64,000 bases of DNA from Microbacterium sp. W4I4 (GCF_030816235.1 NZ_JAUSXT010000001.1:124001-188000); one strand, 5' to 3'; positions 45,496 to 55,450 are shown, counted from the stretch's first letter. Notes: a model not told the origin generated them from the letters alone. A program made the numbers and translations.

Positions 45496-46368
45496 ATGGC
45501 GGCGGCAGATGAAGGCCAGTTCCTGATCGTGACGGGAATGTCGGGCGCGGGGCGCACGACGGCCGCGAATGCCCTCGAAGACCTCGGCTGGTACGTCGTC
45601 GACAATCTGCCTCCTCAGATCCTTCGCCCTCTGCTCGAGCTCACCGACATGGGCGCGGGCAACATGCCCAAGATCGCCGCTGTCGTCGATGTGCGCGGGC
45701 GCAGCCTGTTCGACGACTTCCCGGGCGTGGCCAGGGCGCTGAGCGCCCGCGGGGGAGTGAAGGTGCTCTTCCTGGACGCCTCCGATGATGTGCTGGTGCG
45801 TCGTTTCGAGTCCGTGCGCCGCCCGCATCCATTGCAGGGCGACGGCACGCTGCTCGACGGGATCCGCATGGAGCGGGCACGTCTGGCGCCCATCCGGGAG
45901 GCGGCCGACCTGCTCATCGACACGTCGGGCCTGAACATCCACCAGCTCGCGATGCAGGTCTCCGACATGTTCAGCGAGGAGGGCGCCGCCCGCCACCGCC
46001 TGACCCTGCTCAGCTTCGGGTTCAAATACGGGCTGCCGACGGACGTCGACCACGTCGCCGACATGCGATTCCTCCCCAACCCCTTCTGGAACGAGAAGCT
46101 GCGCGATCACACCGGGCAGCAGCAGGACGTGCGGGACTACGTGCTGTCGCGTCCAGGCGCGGCGGAGTTCCTCGACGCCTACGTGCAGATGCTGCGTCCT
46201 GTGCTCGAGGGGTATCAGCGCGAGAACAAGAGCCACTCCACCGTCGCGATCGGCTGCACGGGCGGCAAGCACCGTTCCGTCGCGATGGCGGAGGAGATCG
46301 CCCGCCGTCTCGCAGATGCACCGGGCGTCGCCGTGAACGTGCGGCATCGAGATCTCGGTCGGGAATGA
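45496..46368 (+). CDS. rapZ: RNase adapter / nucleotide-binding protein RapZ
   Basis: 290 residues. P-loop GMSGAGRTT has Arg where the Walker lysine stands in enterobacterial RapZ; I believe this is usual in actinobacterial orthologs. ALEDLGWYVVDNLPP, VDVRGRSLF, FLDASDDVLVRRFESVRRPHPL and the C-terminal IGCTGGKHRSVAMAEEIARRL are the family landmarks. In E. coli RapZ guides RNase E to sRNAs and senses GlcN6P; the actinobacterial role is unclear. GGAAGGGAG precedes the start. Upstream of whiA. Confidence 0.93.
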   Translation: MAAADEGQFLIVTGMSGAGRTTAANALEDLGWYVVDNLPPQILRPLLELTDMGAGNMPKIAAVVDVRGRSLFDDFPGVARALSARGGVKVLFLDASDDVLVRRFESVRRPHPLQGDGTLLDGIRMERARLAPIREAADLLIDTSGLNIHQLAMQVSDMFSEEGAARHRLTLLSFGFKYGLPTDVDHVADMRFLPNPFWNEKLRDHTGQQQDVRDYVLSRPGAAEFLDAYVQMLRPVLEGYQRENKSHSTVAIGCTGGKHRSVAMAEEIARRLADAPGVAVNVRHRDLGRE

Positions 46369-46455
46369 GCTCCGGCCGCGGCGGTGCAGACGCCGACGGC
46401 CTTGTAAGCTGGTTCCTTGCGCCGCGATCCGGCGCGAGGATCGTGAAGGAGTCCC

Positions 46456-47448
46456 GTGGCATTAACGACCGACGTCAAGTCTGAGCTCGTCGGCATCCGC
46501 AACGCACCCCCGACGGTGCGTGTTGCCGAGGTGACGACCATTCTTCGTTTCGCGGGTGGGCTGCACTCCATCGCCGGCCGTGTGGCCGTCGAGGCAGAGG
46601 TGGATGCCGAGACTCTCGCCCGCCGGGTCAGCCGCGATCTCGCGGAGATCTACGGCGTGCGGCCGGAGATCGCCCAGGTGAAATCCAGCACCGCGCAGAG
46701 CGGCAGCATCAACGACGGCGTCCGCTGGGCGGTGCGCGTCATCGGCGCAGGGGAGACCCTGGCCCGTCAGACCGGACTGCTCGACGCCCGACGTCGTCCC
46801 GTGCGCGGCCTTCCCAACCGCCTCACCACCGGTGCGCCGGAGGAGCTCGCCGGCATCTGGCGCGGCGCCTTCCTCGCCGCCGGCTCACTCAGCGAGCCCG
46901 GCCGTTCGGCTGTCCTCGAGGTCTCCTGCCCGTCCGCCGAAGCCGCGATGGCCCTCGTGGGCGCCGCCCACCGGCTCGGCGTGGCGGCGAAGGCCCGTGA
47001 GGTGCGCGGCATGCAGCGCGTGGTGGTCCGTGAGGGCGAGGCGATCCGCACCATCCTCACCGCGATGGGCGCGCGGCGCACCGCGGTCACCTGGGAGGAG
47101 ATGCGTCAGCGTCGCGAGGTGCGCGCGGGCGTGAACCGCCTTGTCAACTTCGACGACGCCAACCTCCGCCGCTCCGCCCAGGCGGCTGTGGCGGCCTGCG
47201 CCCGGGTCGAGCGCGCACTCGAGATCCTCGCCGACGACGTGCCGGAACACCTGCGCACCGCGGGCAACCTGCGCCTGGCGCATCGCGACGCGAGCCTGGA
47301 CGAGCTCGGTCACCACGCCGACCCGCCGATGACCAAGGACGCCGTCGCCGGCCGCATCCGTCGCCTTCTCGCGATGGCCGACAAGCGTGCCCAGCAGGAG
47401 GGCATCCCGGGCACGGATGCCGCGGTACCCGCCGGACTCGACGACTAG
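46456..47448 (+). CDS. whiA: DNA-binding protein WhiA
   Basis: 330 residues. N-terminal LAGLIDADG-like domain ([53 protein letters not shown]) and C-terminal helix-turn-helix ([18 protein letters not shown]...[33 protein letters not shown]). In Streptomyces it controls sporulation and cell division with WhiB; in non-sporulating actinobacteria it probably controls division genes. GTG 46456 with AAGGAG 6 nt upstream. The usual yvcK gene between rapZ and whiA is absent. Confidence 0.95.
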   Translation: MALTTDVKSELVGIRNAPPTVRVAEVTTILRFAGGLHSIAGRVAVEAEVDAETLARRVSRDLAEIYGVRPEIAQVKSSTAQSGSINDGVRWAVRVIGAGETLARQTGLLDARRRPVRGLPNRLTTGAPEELAGIWRGAFLAAGSLSEPGRSAVLEVSCPSAEAAMALVGAAHRLGVAAKAREVRGMQRVVVREGEAIRTILTAMGARRTAVTWEEMRQRREVRAGVNRLVNFDDANLRRSAQAAVAACARVERALEILADDVPEHLRTAGNLRLAHRDASLDELGHHADPPMTKDAVAGRIRRLLAMADKRAQQEGIPGTDAAVPAGLDD

Positions 47449-47509
47449 CGATACGTCACGCGCTTCGTCACGCCGGGAAGGATCTCTCGCCCGGGCGGGT
47501 TGGCGTCAG

Positions 47510-47596
47510 TAGGATGTGAAAGGTCTGCTCCGCGACGCATACGGCATCGCGGAGAACGCAAGCGCCGCGGCGCGGCGCGGATTGGATGATATCGAC
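47510..47596 (+). promoter_or_regulatory. sodA promoter candidate and leader hairpin
   Basis: TAGGAT (47510-47515) is a possible -10. The transcribed leader holds a perfect 8-bp stem (47528-47535 with 47547-47554) with an 11-nt loop. A second G/C-rich stretch follows. The sodA start itself has only a weak GGAT(GA) site, so the hairpin might affect translation. The segment 47449-47509 shows nothing recognisable. Confidence 0.35.
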
Positions 47597-48223
47597 ATGG
47601 CGACATACACGCTCCCCGAGCTCCCCTACGATTTCGCGGCTCTCGAGCCCCACATCAGCGGCAAGATCATGGAGCTGCACCATGACAAGCACCACGCGGC
47701 GTACGTCGCCGGGGCGAACGCCGCGCTCGACGCACTCGCCGAGGCACGCGACAGCGGCAACCTCGCGAACGTGAACAAGCTCGAGAAGGACCTGGCCTTC
47801 AACCTCGGCGGCCACGTCAACCACTCGATCTTCTGGACGAACCTCTCCCCGAACGGCGGTGGGCAGCCTGAGGGCGAGCTCAAGACGGCGATCGACGAGT
47901 TCTTCGGCTCGTTCGAGAAGTTCCAGGCGCACTTCACCGCCGCGGCCATGGGCATCCAGGGCTCCGGCTGGGCCGTGCTCAGCTGGGACTCGATCGGCTC
48001 GCGCCTGATCATCCAGCAGATGTTCGACCAGCACGCCAACACGGCGATGGGCACCATTCCGCTGTTCCAGCTGGACATGTGGGAGCACGCCTTCTACCTG
48101 GACTACCTGAACGTGAAGGCCGATTACGTCAAGGCCGCGTGGAACATCGCCAACTGGGAGAACGTCGCGCAGCGGTTTGAAACAGCGCGCGAGAAGACCA
48201 CCGGTCTGCTGGTACTGTCGTAA
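47597..48223 (+). CDS. sodA: Superoxide dismutase (Mn/Fe family)
   Basis: 208 residues. Converts superoxide to O2 and H2O2. The four metal ligands are in MELHHDKHH (first His), NLGGHVNHSIFW (second His), and DMWEHAFYLDY (Asp and His). GSGWAVLSWD and QQMFDQHAN are consistent with the Mn-type, but metal choice cannot be proved. ATG 47597 starts the conserved MATYTLPELPYDF; an opening upstream to 47516 would add 27 unconserved residues. No signal peptide. Confidence 0.96.
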   Translation: MATYTLPELPYDFAALEPHISGKIMELHHDKHHAAYVAGANAALDALAEARDSGNLANVNKLEKDLAFNLGGHVNHSIFWTNLSPNGGGQPEGELKTAIDEFFGSFEKFQAHFTAAAMGIQGSGWAVLSWDSIGSRLIIQQMFDQHANTAMGTIPLFQLDMWEHAFYLDYLNVKADYVKAAWNIANWENVAQRFETAREKTTGLLVLS

Positions 48224-48229
48224 AAGATG

Positions 48230-49334
<1,105 letters not shown>

Positions 49335-49337
49335 TCT

Positions 49338-50552
49338 ATGACCCTGCGCACCCTCGACTCGCTGGGGTCGCTTGAAGGCAAGCGCGTCATCGTCCGTTGT
49401 GACCTGAACGTCCCCCTTCGGGACGGCGTCATCACGGACGATGGCCGCGTTCGCGCCTCGCTGCCGACTCTGAACGCCCTCATCAATGCCGGCGCACGCG
49501 TTGTCGTGTGCTCGCACCTCGGCCGCCCCGATGGTGCGCCCGACCCGCAGTACAGTCTCGAGCCGGTCGCGCAGCGTCTGTCGGAGCTGCTCGGCAAGCC
49601 CGTCGCGTTCGCCCGCGACACGGTGGGGGAGTCCGCCCGCTCCGCCGTGGAGGCGACTGAGAACGGCGGGATCGTCGTCCTGGAGAACCTGCGGTTCAAC
49701 GCGGGTGAGACCGCCAAGGACGATGCCACCCGCGAGGCCTTCGCCGCACAGCTCGCCGAGCTGGGTGATGCGCTGGTCTCCGACGGTTTCGGCGTCGTGC
49801 ATCGCAAGCAGGCCAGCGTCTACGACCTGGCCGGCATCCTGCCGTCCGCGGCAGGACTGCTGATCGCGACCGAGCTGGACGTGCTGGACCGCCTGACCGA
49901 GAAGCCTGAGCAGCCGTACACCGTCGTGCTCGGCGGGTCGAAGGTCAGCGACAAGCTGGGCGTCATCGCGCACCTGCTGCCGCGCGTGGATCGTCTGCTC
50001 GTCGGCGGCGGGATGCTGTTCACGTTCCTGGCTGCCGAGGGCCATGCCGTGGCATCGAGCCTGCTCGAGAAGGACCAGCTCGACACCGTCCGCGGCTACA
50101 TCGCCGAGGCGAAGGAGCGCGGCGTGGAGCTCGTGCTCCCCACCGACGTGGTCGTCGCCTCCGGTTTCGCGGCGGATGCCGATCACGAGACGGTCGCGGC
50201 GGATGCCATCGAGCAGAGCTCGTTCGGCGCCTCCGGCATCGGCCTGGACATCGGACCCGACACGGCCGCACGTTTCGCCGAGGCGATCCGCGGCTCGAAG
50301 ACGGTGTTCTGGAACGGGCCGATGGGCGTGTTCGAGTTCCCCGCTTTCGCCGCGGGGACGAAGACGGTCGCGCAGGCGCTCACCGAGGTCGACGGCCTCA
50401 GCGTGGTCGGCGGCGGGGATTCCGCGGCGGCCGTGCGCCAGCTCGGATTCTCTGATGACCGGTTCGGTCACATCTCGACGGGCGGCGGGGCGAGCCTCGA
50501 GTTCCTCGAGGGCAAGAAGCTACCTGGACTGGAGGTCCTCGGATGGCAGTGA
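49338..50552 (+). CDS. pgk: Phosphoglycerate kinase
   Basis: 404 residues. Transfers phosphate from 1,3-bisphosphoglycerate to [18 protein letters not shown] near the start, [31 protein letters not shown] and the nucleotide-binding [13 protein letters not shown] with [15 protein letters not shown] are all present. Starts 3 nt after gap. Its 3' end overlaps tpiA by 10 nt. Confidence 0.98.
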   Translation: MTLRTLDSLGSLEGKRVIVRCDLNVPLRDGVITDDGRVRASLPTLNALINAGARVVVCSHLGRPDGAPDPQYSLEPVAQRLSELLGKPVAFARDTVGESARSAVEATENGGIVVLENLRFNAGETAKDDATREAFAAQLAELGDALVSDGFGVVHRKQASVYDLAGILPSAAGLLIATELDVLDRLTEKPEQPYTVVLGGSKVSDKLGVIAHLLPRVDRLLVGGGMLFTFLAAEGHAVASSLLEKDQLDTVRGYIAEAKERGVELVLPTDVVVASGFAADADHETVAADAIEQSSFGASGIGLDIGPDTAARFAEAIRGSKTVFWNGPMGVFEFPAFAAGTKTVAQALTEVDGLSVVGGGDSAAAVRQLGFSDDRFGHISTGGGASLEFLEGKKLPGLEVLGWQ

Positions 50553-51346
50553 ACTCTGCGGCGAAGCGGCGCACTGCGCTGATCGCGGGCAACTGGAAGA
50601 TGAATCTCGATCACCTGCAGGCGGTGGCGACGGTGCAGAAGCTGCACTGGACGCTGAAGGACGCCGGTCATGAGGGCGACTCGGTGGAGGTCGCGGTCTT
50701 TCCGCCCTTCACCGACATCCGCTCGGTGCAGACGCTGATCGATGCGGACAAGATCCCGTTCGCGCTCGGTTCGCAGGATGTCTCGGCCCACGACTCCGGT
50801 GCGTACACCGGGGAGGTCTCGGGTGCGTTCCTGTCGAAGCTGGGTGTGCGCTACGCGATCATCGGCCACTCGGAGCGTCGTGAGTATCACCACGAGGGCG
50901 ACGAGATCGTGGCCGCGAAGGTGAAGGCCGCGCTCAAGCACGGACTCGTTCCCGTGATCTGCGTGGGGGAGACCGCAGCGGACCTGGAGGAGTTCGGCGC
51001 AAGCGCCGTTCCCGTCGGTCAGCTGGAGAAGGCGCTCGAGGGCGTACCGGCTTCGGCCGACATCGTCGTGGCGTACGAGCCCGTCTGGGCCATCGGCTCC
51101 GGGCAGGCGGCGACTCCGCAGCAGGCTCAGGACGTCTGCGCGGTGCTCCGCGCTGTCATCGCGAAGTCGCTGGACGAGGATGCTGCTGCACGCACCCGCG
51201 TGCTCTACGGCGGATCGGTGAAGTCGGGCAACATCGCCAGCTTCATGCGCGAGCCCGATGTCGACGGCGCCCTGGTGGGTGGCGCGAGCCTCGTCGTCGA
51301 CGAGTTCGCGGCGATCGTCCGCTTCGAAAAGCACGTCGGAGTGTGA
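50543..51346 (+). CDS. tpiA: Triosephosphate isomerase
   Basis: 267 residues. Interconverts dihydroxyacetone phosphate and glyceraldehyde 3-phosphate. AGNWKMN (catalytic Lys), IIGHSERRE (catalytic His), [17 protein letters not shown] (catalytic Glu and loop 6), YGGSVKSGN and VGGASLV phosphate loop. ATG 50543 overlaps the end of pgk, giving about 10 extra N-terminal residues; a later start is possible. Followed by a terminator hairpin. Confidence 0.98.
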   Translation: MAVNSAAKRRTALIAGNWKMNLDHLQAVATVQKLHWTLKDAGHEGDSVEVAVFPPFTDIRSVQTLIDADKIPFALGSQDVSAHDSGAYTGEVSGAFLSKLGVRYAIIGHSERREYHHEGDEIVAAKVKAALKHGLVPVICVGETAADLEEFGASAVPVGQLEKALEGVPASADIVVAYEPVWAIGSGQAATPQQAQDVCAVLRAVIAKSLDEDAAARTRVLYGGSVKSGNIASFMREPDVDGALVGGASLVVDEFAAIVRFEKHVGV

Positions 51347-51349
51347 GTC

Positions 51350-51375
51350 GGACGAGGCGCCCCGGCGCCTCGTCC
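51350..51375 (+). terminator. gap-pgk-tpiA terminator
   Basis: 11-bp perfect stem (51350-51360 with 51365-51375) with a 4-nt loop, directly after tpiA and abutting the secG -10. Confidence 0.75.
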
Positions 51376-51381
51376 TATAAT
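51376..51381 (+). promoter_or_regulatory. secG-rbpA promoter -10
   Basis: A perfect TATAAT lies immediately after the tpiA terminator stem. The -35 would fall within the hairpin and is not recognisable. Leader about 40 nt with GAAAGG (51414-51419) 9 nt before GTG 51429. Confidence 0.6.
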
Positions 51382-51428
51382 CGACACCTAGGCGGGTCTT
51401 CTCAGACCCTGGCGAAAGGCTTCATCCC

Positions 51429-51677
51429 GTGGTGGTTCTCGAGTTTGTCCTGCAGGTCGTGCTGGGTATCAGCAGCGTCCTGCTGACGCTCCTCATCCTT
51501 CTTCACAAGGGTCGTGGCGGCGGTCTGTCCGACATGTTCGGCGGTGGCATGAACGCCGCCGTGGGCTCGTCGGGTCTTGCAGAGCGCAACCTGAACCGCT
51601 TCACGGTGGTGCTGGCGCTGGTGTGGTTCGTGGCGATCGTCGCACTCGGCCTGATCACGAAGTTCACGGTCATCTGA
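51429..51677 (+). CDS. secG: Preprotein translocase subunit SecG
   Basis: 82 residues, two membrane helices (about 2-22 and 57-78) joined by the conserved loop LLHKGRGGGLSDMFGGG. Accessory subunit of the SecYEG channel. GTG 51429, with GAAAGG 9 nt upstream. Its stop codon overlaps the rbpA start by one base. Location after tpiA is the standard actinobacterial order. Confidence 0.95.
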   Translation: MVVLEFVLQVVLGISSVLLTLLILLHKGRGGGLSDMFGGGMNAAVGSSGLAERNLNRFTVVLALVWFVAIVALGLITKFTVI

Positions 51678-52033
51678 TGGCGACCGGAGGAAACGCGATC
51701 CGCGGCACGCGGGTCGGATCAGGCCCCATGGGCGAGCAGGACCACGGATATCACGCAGATCGGGTCGCCGTGTCGTACTGGGACGGGCTCGGGAACGAGA
51801 CCGTGCGGTACTTCGCCGCCGGACTCCCCGAGGAGGAGATCCCGGACACGATCGATCACCCGCACTCCGGACTTCCGGCTGGTCGCGACCAGCAGAATCC
51901 GCCGGCACTGGCCAAGCCCGAGCCCTACAAGACGCACCTCGCGTACGTGAAGGAGCGCCGCACGGACGAAGAGGCGCACCAGCTTCTCGAGGACGCCCTC
52001 ACTCAGCTGCGCGAGCGCCGCGGCCAGGGCTGA
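51677..52033 (+). CDS. rbpA: RNA polymerase-binding protein RbpA (zinc ligands lost)
   Basis: 118 residues. N-terminal AIRGTRVGSGPMGE and C-terminal ENPPA-like QNPPALAKPEPYKTHLAYVKERR...LLEDAL (sigma-interacting domain) identify RbpA, which stabilises the sigma-A holoenzyme and the open promoter complex. The central domain, which in Streptomyces RbpA holds a zinc with cysteines, has none here: WDGLGNET and TIDHPHSGLP replace the CxxxH and CxxC-type ligands. Mycobacterial RbpA is also zinc-free. ATG overlaps the secG stop codon by one base. Confidence 0.93.
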   Translation: MATGGNAIRGTRVGSGPMGEQDHGYHADRVAVSYWDGLGNETVRYFAAGLPEEEIPDTIDHPHSGLPAGRDQQNPPALAKPEPYKTHLAYVKERRTDEEAHQLLEDALTQLRERRGQG

Positions 52034-52050
52034 ACGCCTCCAGTTTGACA

Positions 52051-52081
52051 GGAACGCCCCCGGGATCCCCGGGGGCGTTCC
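52051..52081 (+). terminator. secG-rbpA terminator
   Basis: Perfect 14-bp stem (52051-52064 with 52068-52081) with a 3-nt loop. Confidence 0.85.
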
Positions 52082-52089
52082 TCGTGTCA

Positions 52090-52137
52090 GGGACGCCTGG
52101 ACCGGCACCGCGAGGGACGCCTGGACCGGCACCGCGA
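52090..52137. repeat. 24-nt perfect tandem duplication
   Basis: Two identical 24-nt units (52090-52113 and 52114-52137), beginning GGGACGCCTGG, lie between the rbpA and tRNA-Gly terminators. No gene or obvious regulatory motif is contained. Probably replication slippage. Confidence 0.85.
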
Positions 52138-52149
52138 CGGGCAGACGAC

Positions 52150-52178
52150 GAAGGCCCCGCCTCGCGGCAGGGGCCTTC
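52150..52178 (-). terminator. tRNA-Gly terminator
   Basis: 9-bp perfect stem (52150-52158 with 52170-52178) with an 11-nt loop, 10 nt beyond the 3' end of tRNA-Gly on the minus strand. Confidence 0.65.
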
Positions 52179-52188
52179 GGTGATTCGG

Positions 52189-52259
52189 AGGGGCTGACGA
52201 GAATCGAACTCGCATCATCTGTTTGGAAGACAGAGGCTTTACCACTAAGCTACAGCCCC
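52189..52259 (-). tRNA. tRNA-Gly (anticodon TCC)
   Basis: 71 nt. Acceptor stem GGGGCTG / CAGCCCC (7 bp), D arm with AGCTTAGTGGTAAAGC, anticodon loop CTTCCAA closed by TCTGT/ACAGA, and T arm with GAGTTCGATTCTC. CCA is not encoded. It reads GGA/GGG codons. Confidence 0.96.
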
Positions 52260-52294
52260 GAAAAATGCGCCCCGCTGAGCGAAGCACCTCATAA

Positions 52295-52333
52295 AGCATA
52301 GCGGACGGAGGGAGTGCTCCCGTCCGTTAGACT
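52295..52333. promoter_or_regulatory. Divergent tRNA promoters with shared inverted repeat
   Basis: TATGCT (52300-52295, minus) suits tRNA-Gly and TAGACT (52328-52333, plus) suits tRNA-Pro. Between them an inverted repeat (CGGAC and GGGAG, 52302-52314, against CTCCC and GTCCG, 52317-52326) puts similar sequence at both -35 positions. Confidence 0.5.
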
Positions 52334-52367
52334 CGATGAGGCCGTTCCCGTGCGCGCGGGTTCAAGC

Positions 52368-52444
52368 CGGGGCGTAGCTCAGCTTGGTAGAGCGCCCGCT
52401 TTGGGAGCGGGAGGTCGCAGGTTCAAATCCTGTCGCCCCGACCA
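52368..52444 (+). tRNA. tRNA-Pro (anticodon TGG)
   Basis: 77 nt including an encoded CCA. Acceptor stem CGGGGCG / CGCCCCG, anticodon loop TTTGGGA closed by CCCGC/GCGGG, T arm with AGGTTCAAATCCT. It ends 58 nt before the trigger factor gene and is probably transcribed with it, tRNA processing releasing the mRNA. Confidence 0.97.
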
Positions 52445-52502
52445 CGGCCCCAGACTTCATGCCGCACAACTCATGCGGAAACAACAAGGAGAACACACCA
52501 GT

Positions 52503-53981
52503 ATGGCCAACAGCACCGTCGAGAAGCTGTCCCCGACCCGCGTCAAGCTCAGCATCACGGTCACCCCTGAGGACCTCAAGTCGAGCATCGACCACGCCTA
52601 TGAGCACATCGCTCAGGACGTGCAGGTCCCCGGCTTCCGCAAGGGCAAGGTTCCCGCTCGTATCATCGACCAGCGCGTCGGCCGCGGTGCGGTCATCGAG
52701 CACGCCGCGAACGAGGGTCTGGACCGTTTCTTCCGCGAGGCCGCGACCGAGCACAACCTGCGCATCGTGGGCCGCCCGGCCGCCGACATCACCCAGTGGC
52801 CGAACGAGAAGGACTTCTCCGGCGACCTGCTCGTCGACGTCGAGGTCGACGTGCGTCCCGAGATCGAGCTGCCCTCGTTCGAGGACATCACGATCACCGT
52901 CGACGCCGTCGAGACCGATGACGCCGCGATCGACACCGAGCTCGACGAACTGCGGGCCCGCTTCGGCACGCTGATCCCCGTCGACCGCCCGGCAGCGAAG
53001 GGCGACTTCGTCGAGCTCGACCTCGTCGCCACCATCGCGGATGCCGAGATCGACCGCGCCGACGGCGTGTCGTACGAGGTCGGTTCGGGCGAGCTGCTCG
53101 AAGGCATCGACGAGGCCATCGACTCGCTCACCGCCGGTGAGCAGACAACGTTCCGCTCGACCCTCGTCGGCGGCGACCACGCCGGTGAAGAGGCCGAGGT
53201 CGCTGTCACCGTCAAGGCGGTCAAGGAGCGCGAGCTCCCCGAGGCCGACGACGACTTCGCTCAGATGGCATCCGAGTTCGACACCATCGCCGAGCTGCGC
53301 AGCAGCCTGGCCGAGCGCGTCGCCCAGCAGGGCGTCTTCACGCAGAGCTCCGCCGCGCGCGACCAGCTGCTGGACACGCTCCTCGAGAAGGTGGAGATCC
53401 CCGTCCCCGCACAGCTCATCGAGGACGAGGTGCACAACCACCTCGAGAACGAGAACCGTCTCGAGGACGACGTGCACCGCGCCGAGGTCGCCGAGGCCAG
53501 CGAGAAGCAGTTCCGCACGCAGGTGCTGCTCGACACGGTCGCCGAGAACGCCGATGTGCAGGTCTCCCAGGAGGAGATGAGCCAGTACATCATCCAGTCG
53601 GCTGCGCAGTACGGCATGCCGCCGCAGGAGTTCATCGAGGCGCTGCAGACCTCGGGCCAGCTGCCCGCCCTGGTCGGCGAGATCGCCCGCAACAAGGCGC
53701 TCGCATCGGTGCTCGGCAAGGTCAAGGTCGTCGACAGCAACGGCAAGCCCGTCGACCTGTCGGAGTTCATCGGCGACGTCGACGAGGCTGACGAGGCCGA
53801 AGAGGCCCCCGCCGAGGAGAAGCCCGCCAAGAAGGTCGCTGCGAAGAAGGCTCCGGCCAAGAAGGCTCCGGCCGCGAAGGCTGCGGACAAGGCCGACGAC
53901 GCCGAGAAGAAGCCGGCCGCGAAGAAGGCTCCGGCCAAGAAGGCCGCCGCGAAGAAGGACGAGGCCGAGACGGCCGAGTGA
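52503..53981 (+). CDS. tig: Trigger factor with long Lys/Ala/Pro-rich tail
   Basis: 492 residues, longer than the ~430 of E. coli. Ribosome-binding domain with the signature [15 protein letters not shown] (about 41-55), PPIase domain about 155-245 ([15 protein letters not shown]...[16 protein letters not shown]), helical C-domain to about 425. Residues 426-492 are an acidic then K-A-P repetitive tail ([12 protein letters not shown] and similar). It folds nascent chains at the ribosome exit. ATG 52503 has AAGGAG about 14 nt upstream. Followed by a strong terminator. Confidence 0.97.
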   Translation: MANSTVEKLSPTRVKLSITVTPEDLKSSIDHAYEHIAQDVQVPGFRKGKVPARIIDQRVGRGAVIEHAANEGLDRFFREAATEHNLRIVGRPAADITQWPNEKDFSGDLLVDVEVDVRPEIELPSFEDITITVDAVETDDAAIDTELDELRARFGTLIPVDRPAAKGDFVELDLVATIADAEIDRADGVSYEVGSGELLEGIDEAIDSLTAGEQTTFRSTLVGGDHAGEEAEVAVTVKAVKERELPEADDDFAQMASEFDTIAELRSSLAERVAQQGVFTQSSAARDQLLDTLLEKVEIPVPAQLIEDEVHNHLENENRLEDDVHRAEVAEASEKQFRTQVLLDTVAENADVQVSQEEMSQYIIQSAAQYGMPPQEFIEALQTSGQLPALVGEIARNKALASVLGKVKVVDSNGKPVDLSEFIGDVDEADEAEEAPAEEKPAKKVAAKKAPAKKAPAAKAADKADDAEKKPAAKKAPAKKAAAKKDEAETAE

Positions 53982-53996
53982 TCGCGGATCATTCCC

Positions 53997-54037
53997 GGAG
54001 AGGGCGGATGCCGATGGCATCCGCCCTCTCCTTTTTT
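53997..54037 (+). terminator. tig terminator built from an inverted GGATGCC pair
   Basis: Perfect 16-bp stem (53997-54012 with 54016-54031) with a GAT loop and six T residues. The top of the stem is GGCGGATGCC / GGCATCCGCC, an inverted pair of the heptamer over-represented in this window. Confidence 0.95.
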
Positions 54038-54109
54038 CTGCGACGACTCCCGCGCCGCCACGCTGATATGCCGACGGCGAACACGGGAGAAGCAGCATCC
54101 TGCCGCCGG

Positions 54110-54115
54110 TAGATT
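54110..54115 (+). promoter_or_regulatory. Candidate -10 of clpP1-clpP2
   Basis: TAGATT would give a leader of about 26 nt with AGGAG 6 nt before ATG 54148. Between the tig terminator and this element I see nothing else convincing. Confidence 0.4.
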
Positions 54116-54147
54116 CGTATCACCGACACACGGAAGCAGGAGCTGAC

Positions 54148-54747
54148 ATGGCTGAACCCCTGATGGCGACGAGCGTCTTCGACAGGTTGCTGAAGGATCG
54201 CATCATCTGGCTGGGCTCTGAGGTGCGCGATGAGAACGCGAATGAGATCTGCGCGAAGATCCTCCTTCTCGCCGCCGAGGATCCCGAGAAGGACATCTAC
54301 CTCTACATCAACTCACCCGGTGGCTCGATCACCGCGGGCATGGCGATCTACGACACGATGCAGTTCGTGCCGAACGATATCGTCACGGTGGGCATCGGAA
54401 TGGCCGCGTCCATGGGGCAGCTGCTGCTGACCAGCGGCACCAAGGGCAAGCGCTACATCACCCCGAACGCCCGCGTGCTGCTGCACCAGCCGCACGGCGG
54501 CTTCGGCGGCACGTCCAGCGACATCCAGACGCAGGCGCAGCTCATCCTCTCGATGAAGCAGCGTCTCGCCGAGATCACGTCCGGTCAGACCGGCAAGAGC
54601 GTGGAGCAGATCAACGAGGACGGCGATCGCGATCGCTGGTTCACGGCGGCTGAAGCCCTCGAGTACGGATTCGTCGACCACATCCGCGAGCACGCCACCG
54701 ACGTGCACGGCGGCGGCGGAACCGGCGCGGACCACGTGGAAAAGTAA
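54148..54747 (+). CDS. clpP1: ATP-dependent Clp protease proteolytic subunit 1
   Basis: 199 residues. Serine peptidase with catalytic Ser in [10 protein letters not shown] and His in [27 protein letters not shown] is conserved. Forms one ring of the mixed ClpP1P2 barrel typical of actinobacteria, fed by ClpX or ClpC. Start ATG 54148 has AGGAG upstream. clpP2 follows after 15 nt and clpX is 4.5 kb downstream, separated by the deoxyribose operon. Confidence 0.97.
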   Translation: MAEPLMATSVFDRLLKDRIIWLGSEVRDENANEICAKILLLAAEDPEKDIYLYINSPGGSITAGMAIYDTMQFVPNDIVTVGIGMAASMGQLLLTSGTKGKRYITPNARVLLHQPHGGFGGTSSDIQTQAQLILSMKQRLAEITSGQTGKSVEQINEDGDRDRWFTAAEALEYGFVDHIREHATDVHGGGGTGADHVEK

Positions 54748-54762
54748 GACAGGACGAGACAC

Positions 54763-55407
54763 ATGCACACACCCACTTTCCGCGCCGCCGGGAACCTTCC
54801 CTCCAGCCGCTACGTGCTGCCTCAGTTCGAGGAGCGCACCGCCTACGGCTTCAAGCGCCAGGACCCGTACAACAAGCTGTTCGAAGATCGCGTGATCTTC
54901 CTCGGCGTGCAGGTCGACGACGCCTCGGCCGACGACGTGATGGCGCAGCTTCTGGTCCTGGAGAGCCAGGACTCCGAGCGCGACATCACCATGTACATCA
55001 ACTCGCCCGGTGGATCCTTCACCGCCATGACGGCGATCTACGACACTATGCAGTACGTGGCGCCGCAGATCCAGACCGTCGTGCTGGGCCAGGCGGCATC
55101 CGCGGCATCCGTGCTGCTCGCCGCCGGTGCACCGGGCAAGCGCCTCGCACTGCCCAACGCCCGCGTGCTCATGCACCAGCCGGCGATGGGCGAGGCTGGT
55201 CAGGGACAGGCCTCTGACATCGAGATCCAGGCCCGCGAGATCCTTCGGATGCGCACCTGGCTCGAGGAGACGATGGCCCGTCACACCGGTCAGCCGGTGG
55301 AGAAGGTGCACCGCGACATCGATCGCGACAACATCCTCTCCGCCGAGGAGGCTCGGGCGTACGGCATCGTCGACCAGGTGCTGACCTCGCGCAAGCGCAT
55401 CTCCTGA
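54763..55407 (+). CDS. clpP2: ATP-dependent Clp protease proteolytic subunit 2
   Basis: 214 residues. Catalytic Ser in [15 protein letters not shown] and His in [30 protein letters not shown] conserved. The N-terminal extension of ~30 residues ([21 protein letters not shown]) is usual for ClpP2 and probably removed as a propeptide. Forms the second ring of ClpP1P2. Start ATG 54763 with AGGACGAG upstream. A terminator follows. Confidence 0.97.
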   Translation: MHTPTFRAAGNLPSSRYVLPQFEERTAYGFKRQDPYNKLFEDRVIFLGVQVDDASADDVMAQLLVLESQDSERDITMYINSPGGSFTAMTAIYDTMQYVAPQIQTVVLGQAASAASVLLAAGAPGKRLALPNARVLMHQPAMGEAGQGQASDIEIQAREILRMRTWLEETMARHTGQPVEKVHRDIDRDNILSAEEARAYGIVDQVLTSRKRIS

Positions 55408-55421
55408 TCTGACGTCGAGAC

Positions 55422-55450
55422 GAGCGGTCCGGACCATGTCCGGGCCGCTC
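55422..55450 (+). terminator. clpP1-clpP2 terminator
   Basis: 13-bp stem (55422-55434 with 55438-55450) with one G-U pair and a CAT loop, followed by TT. Confidence 0.75.

Noticed and set aside
47516..47596. N-terminal extension of sodA from GTG 47516
   Set aside because: The added residues are not conserved, the codon abuts the candidate -10, and MATYTLPELPYDF is the normal N-terminus.
54055..54095. ClgR box upstream of clpP1
   Set aside because: CGCTGATA looks like the left half and spacer of the ClgR consensus, but the right GCG half is not at the required spacing.
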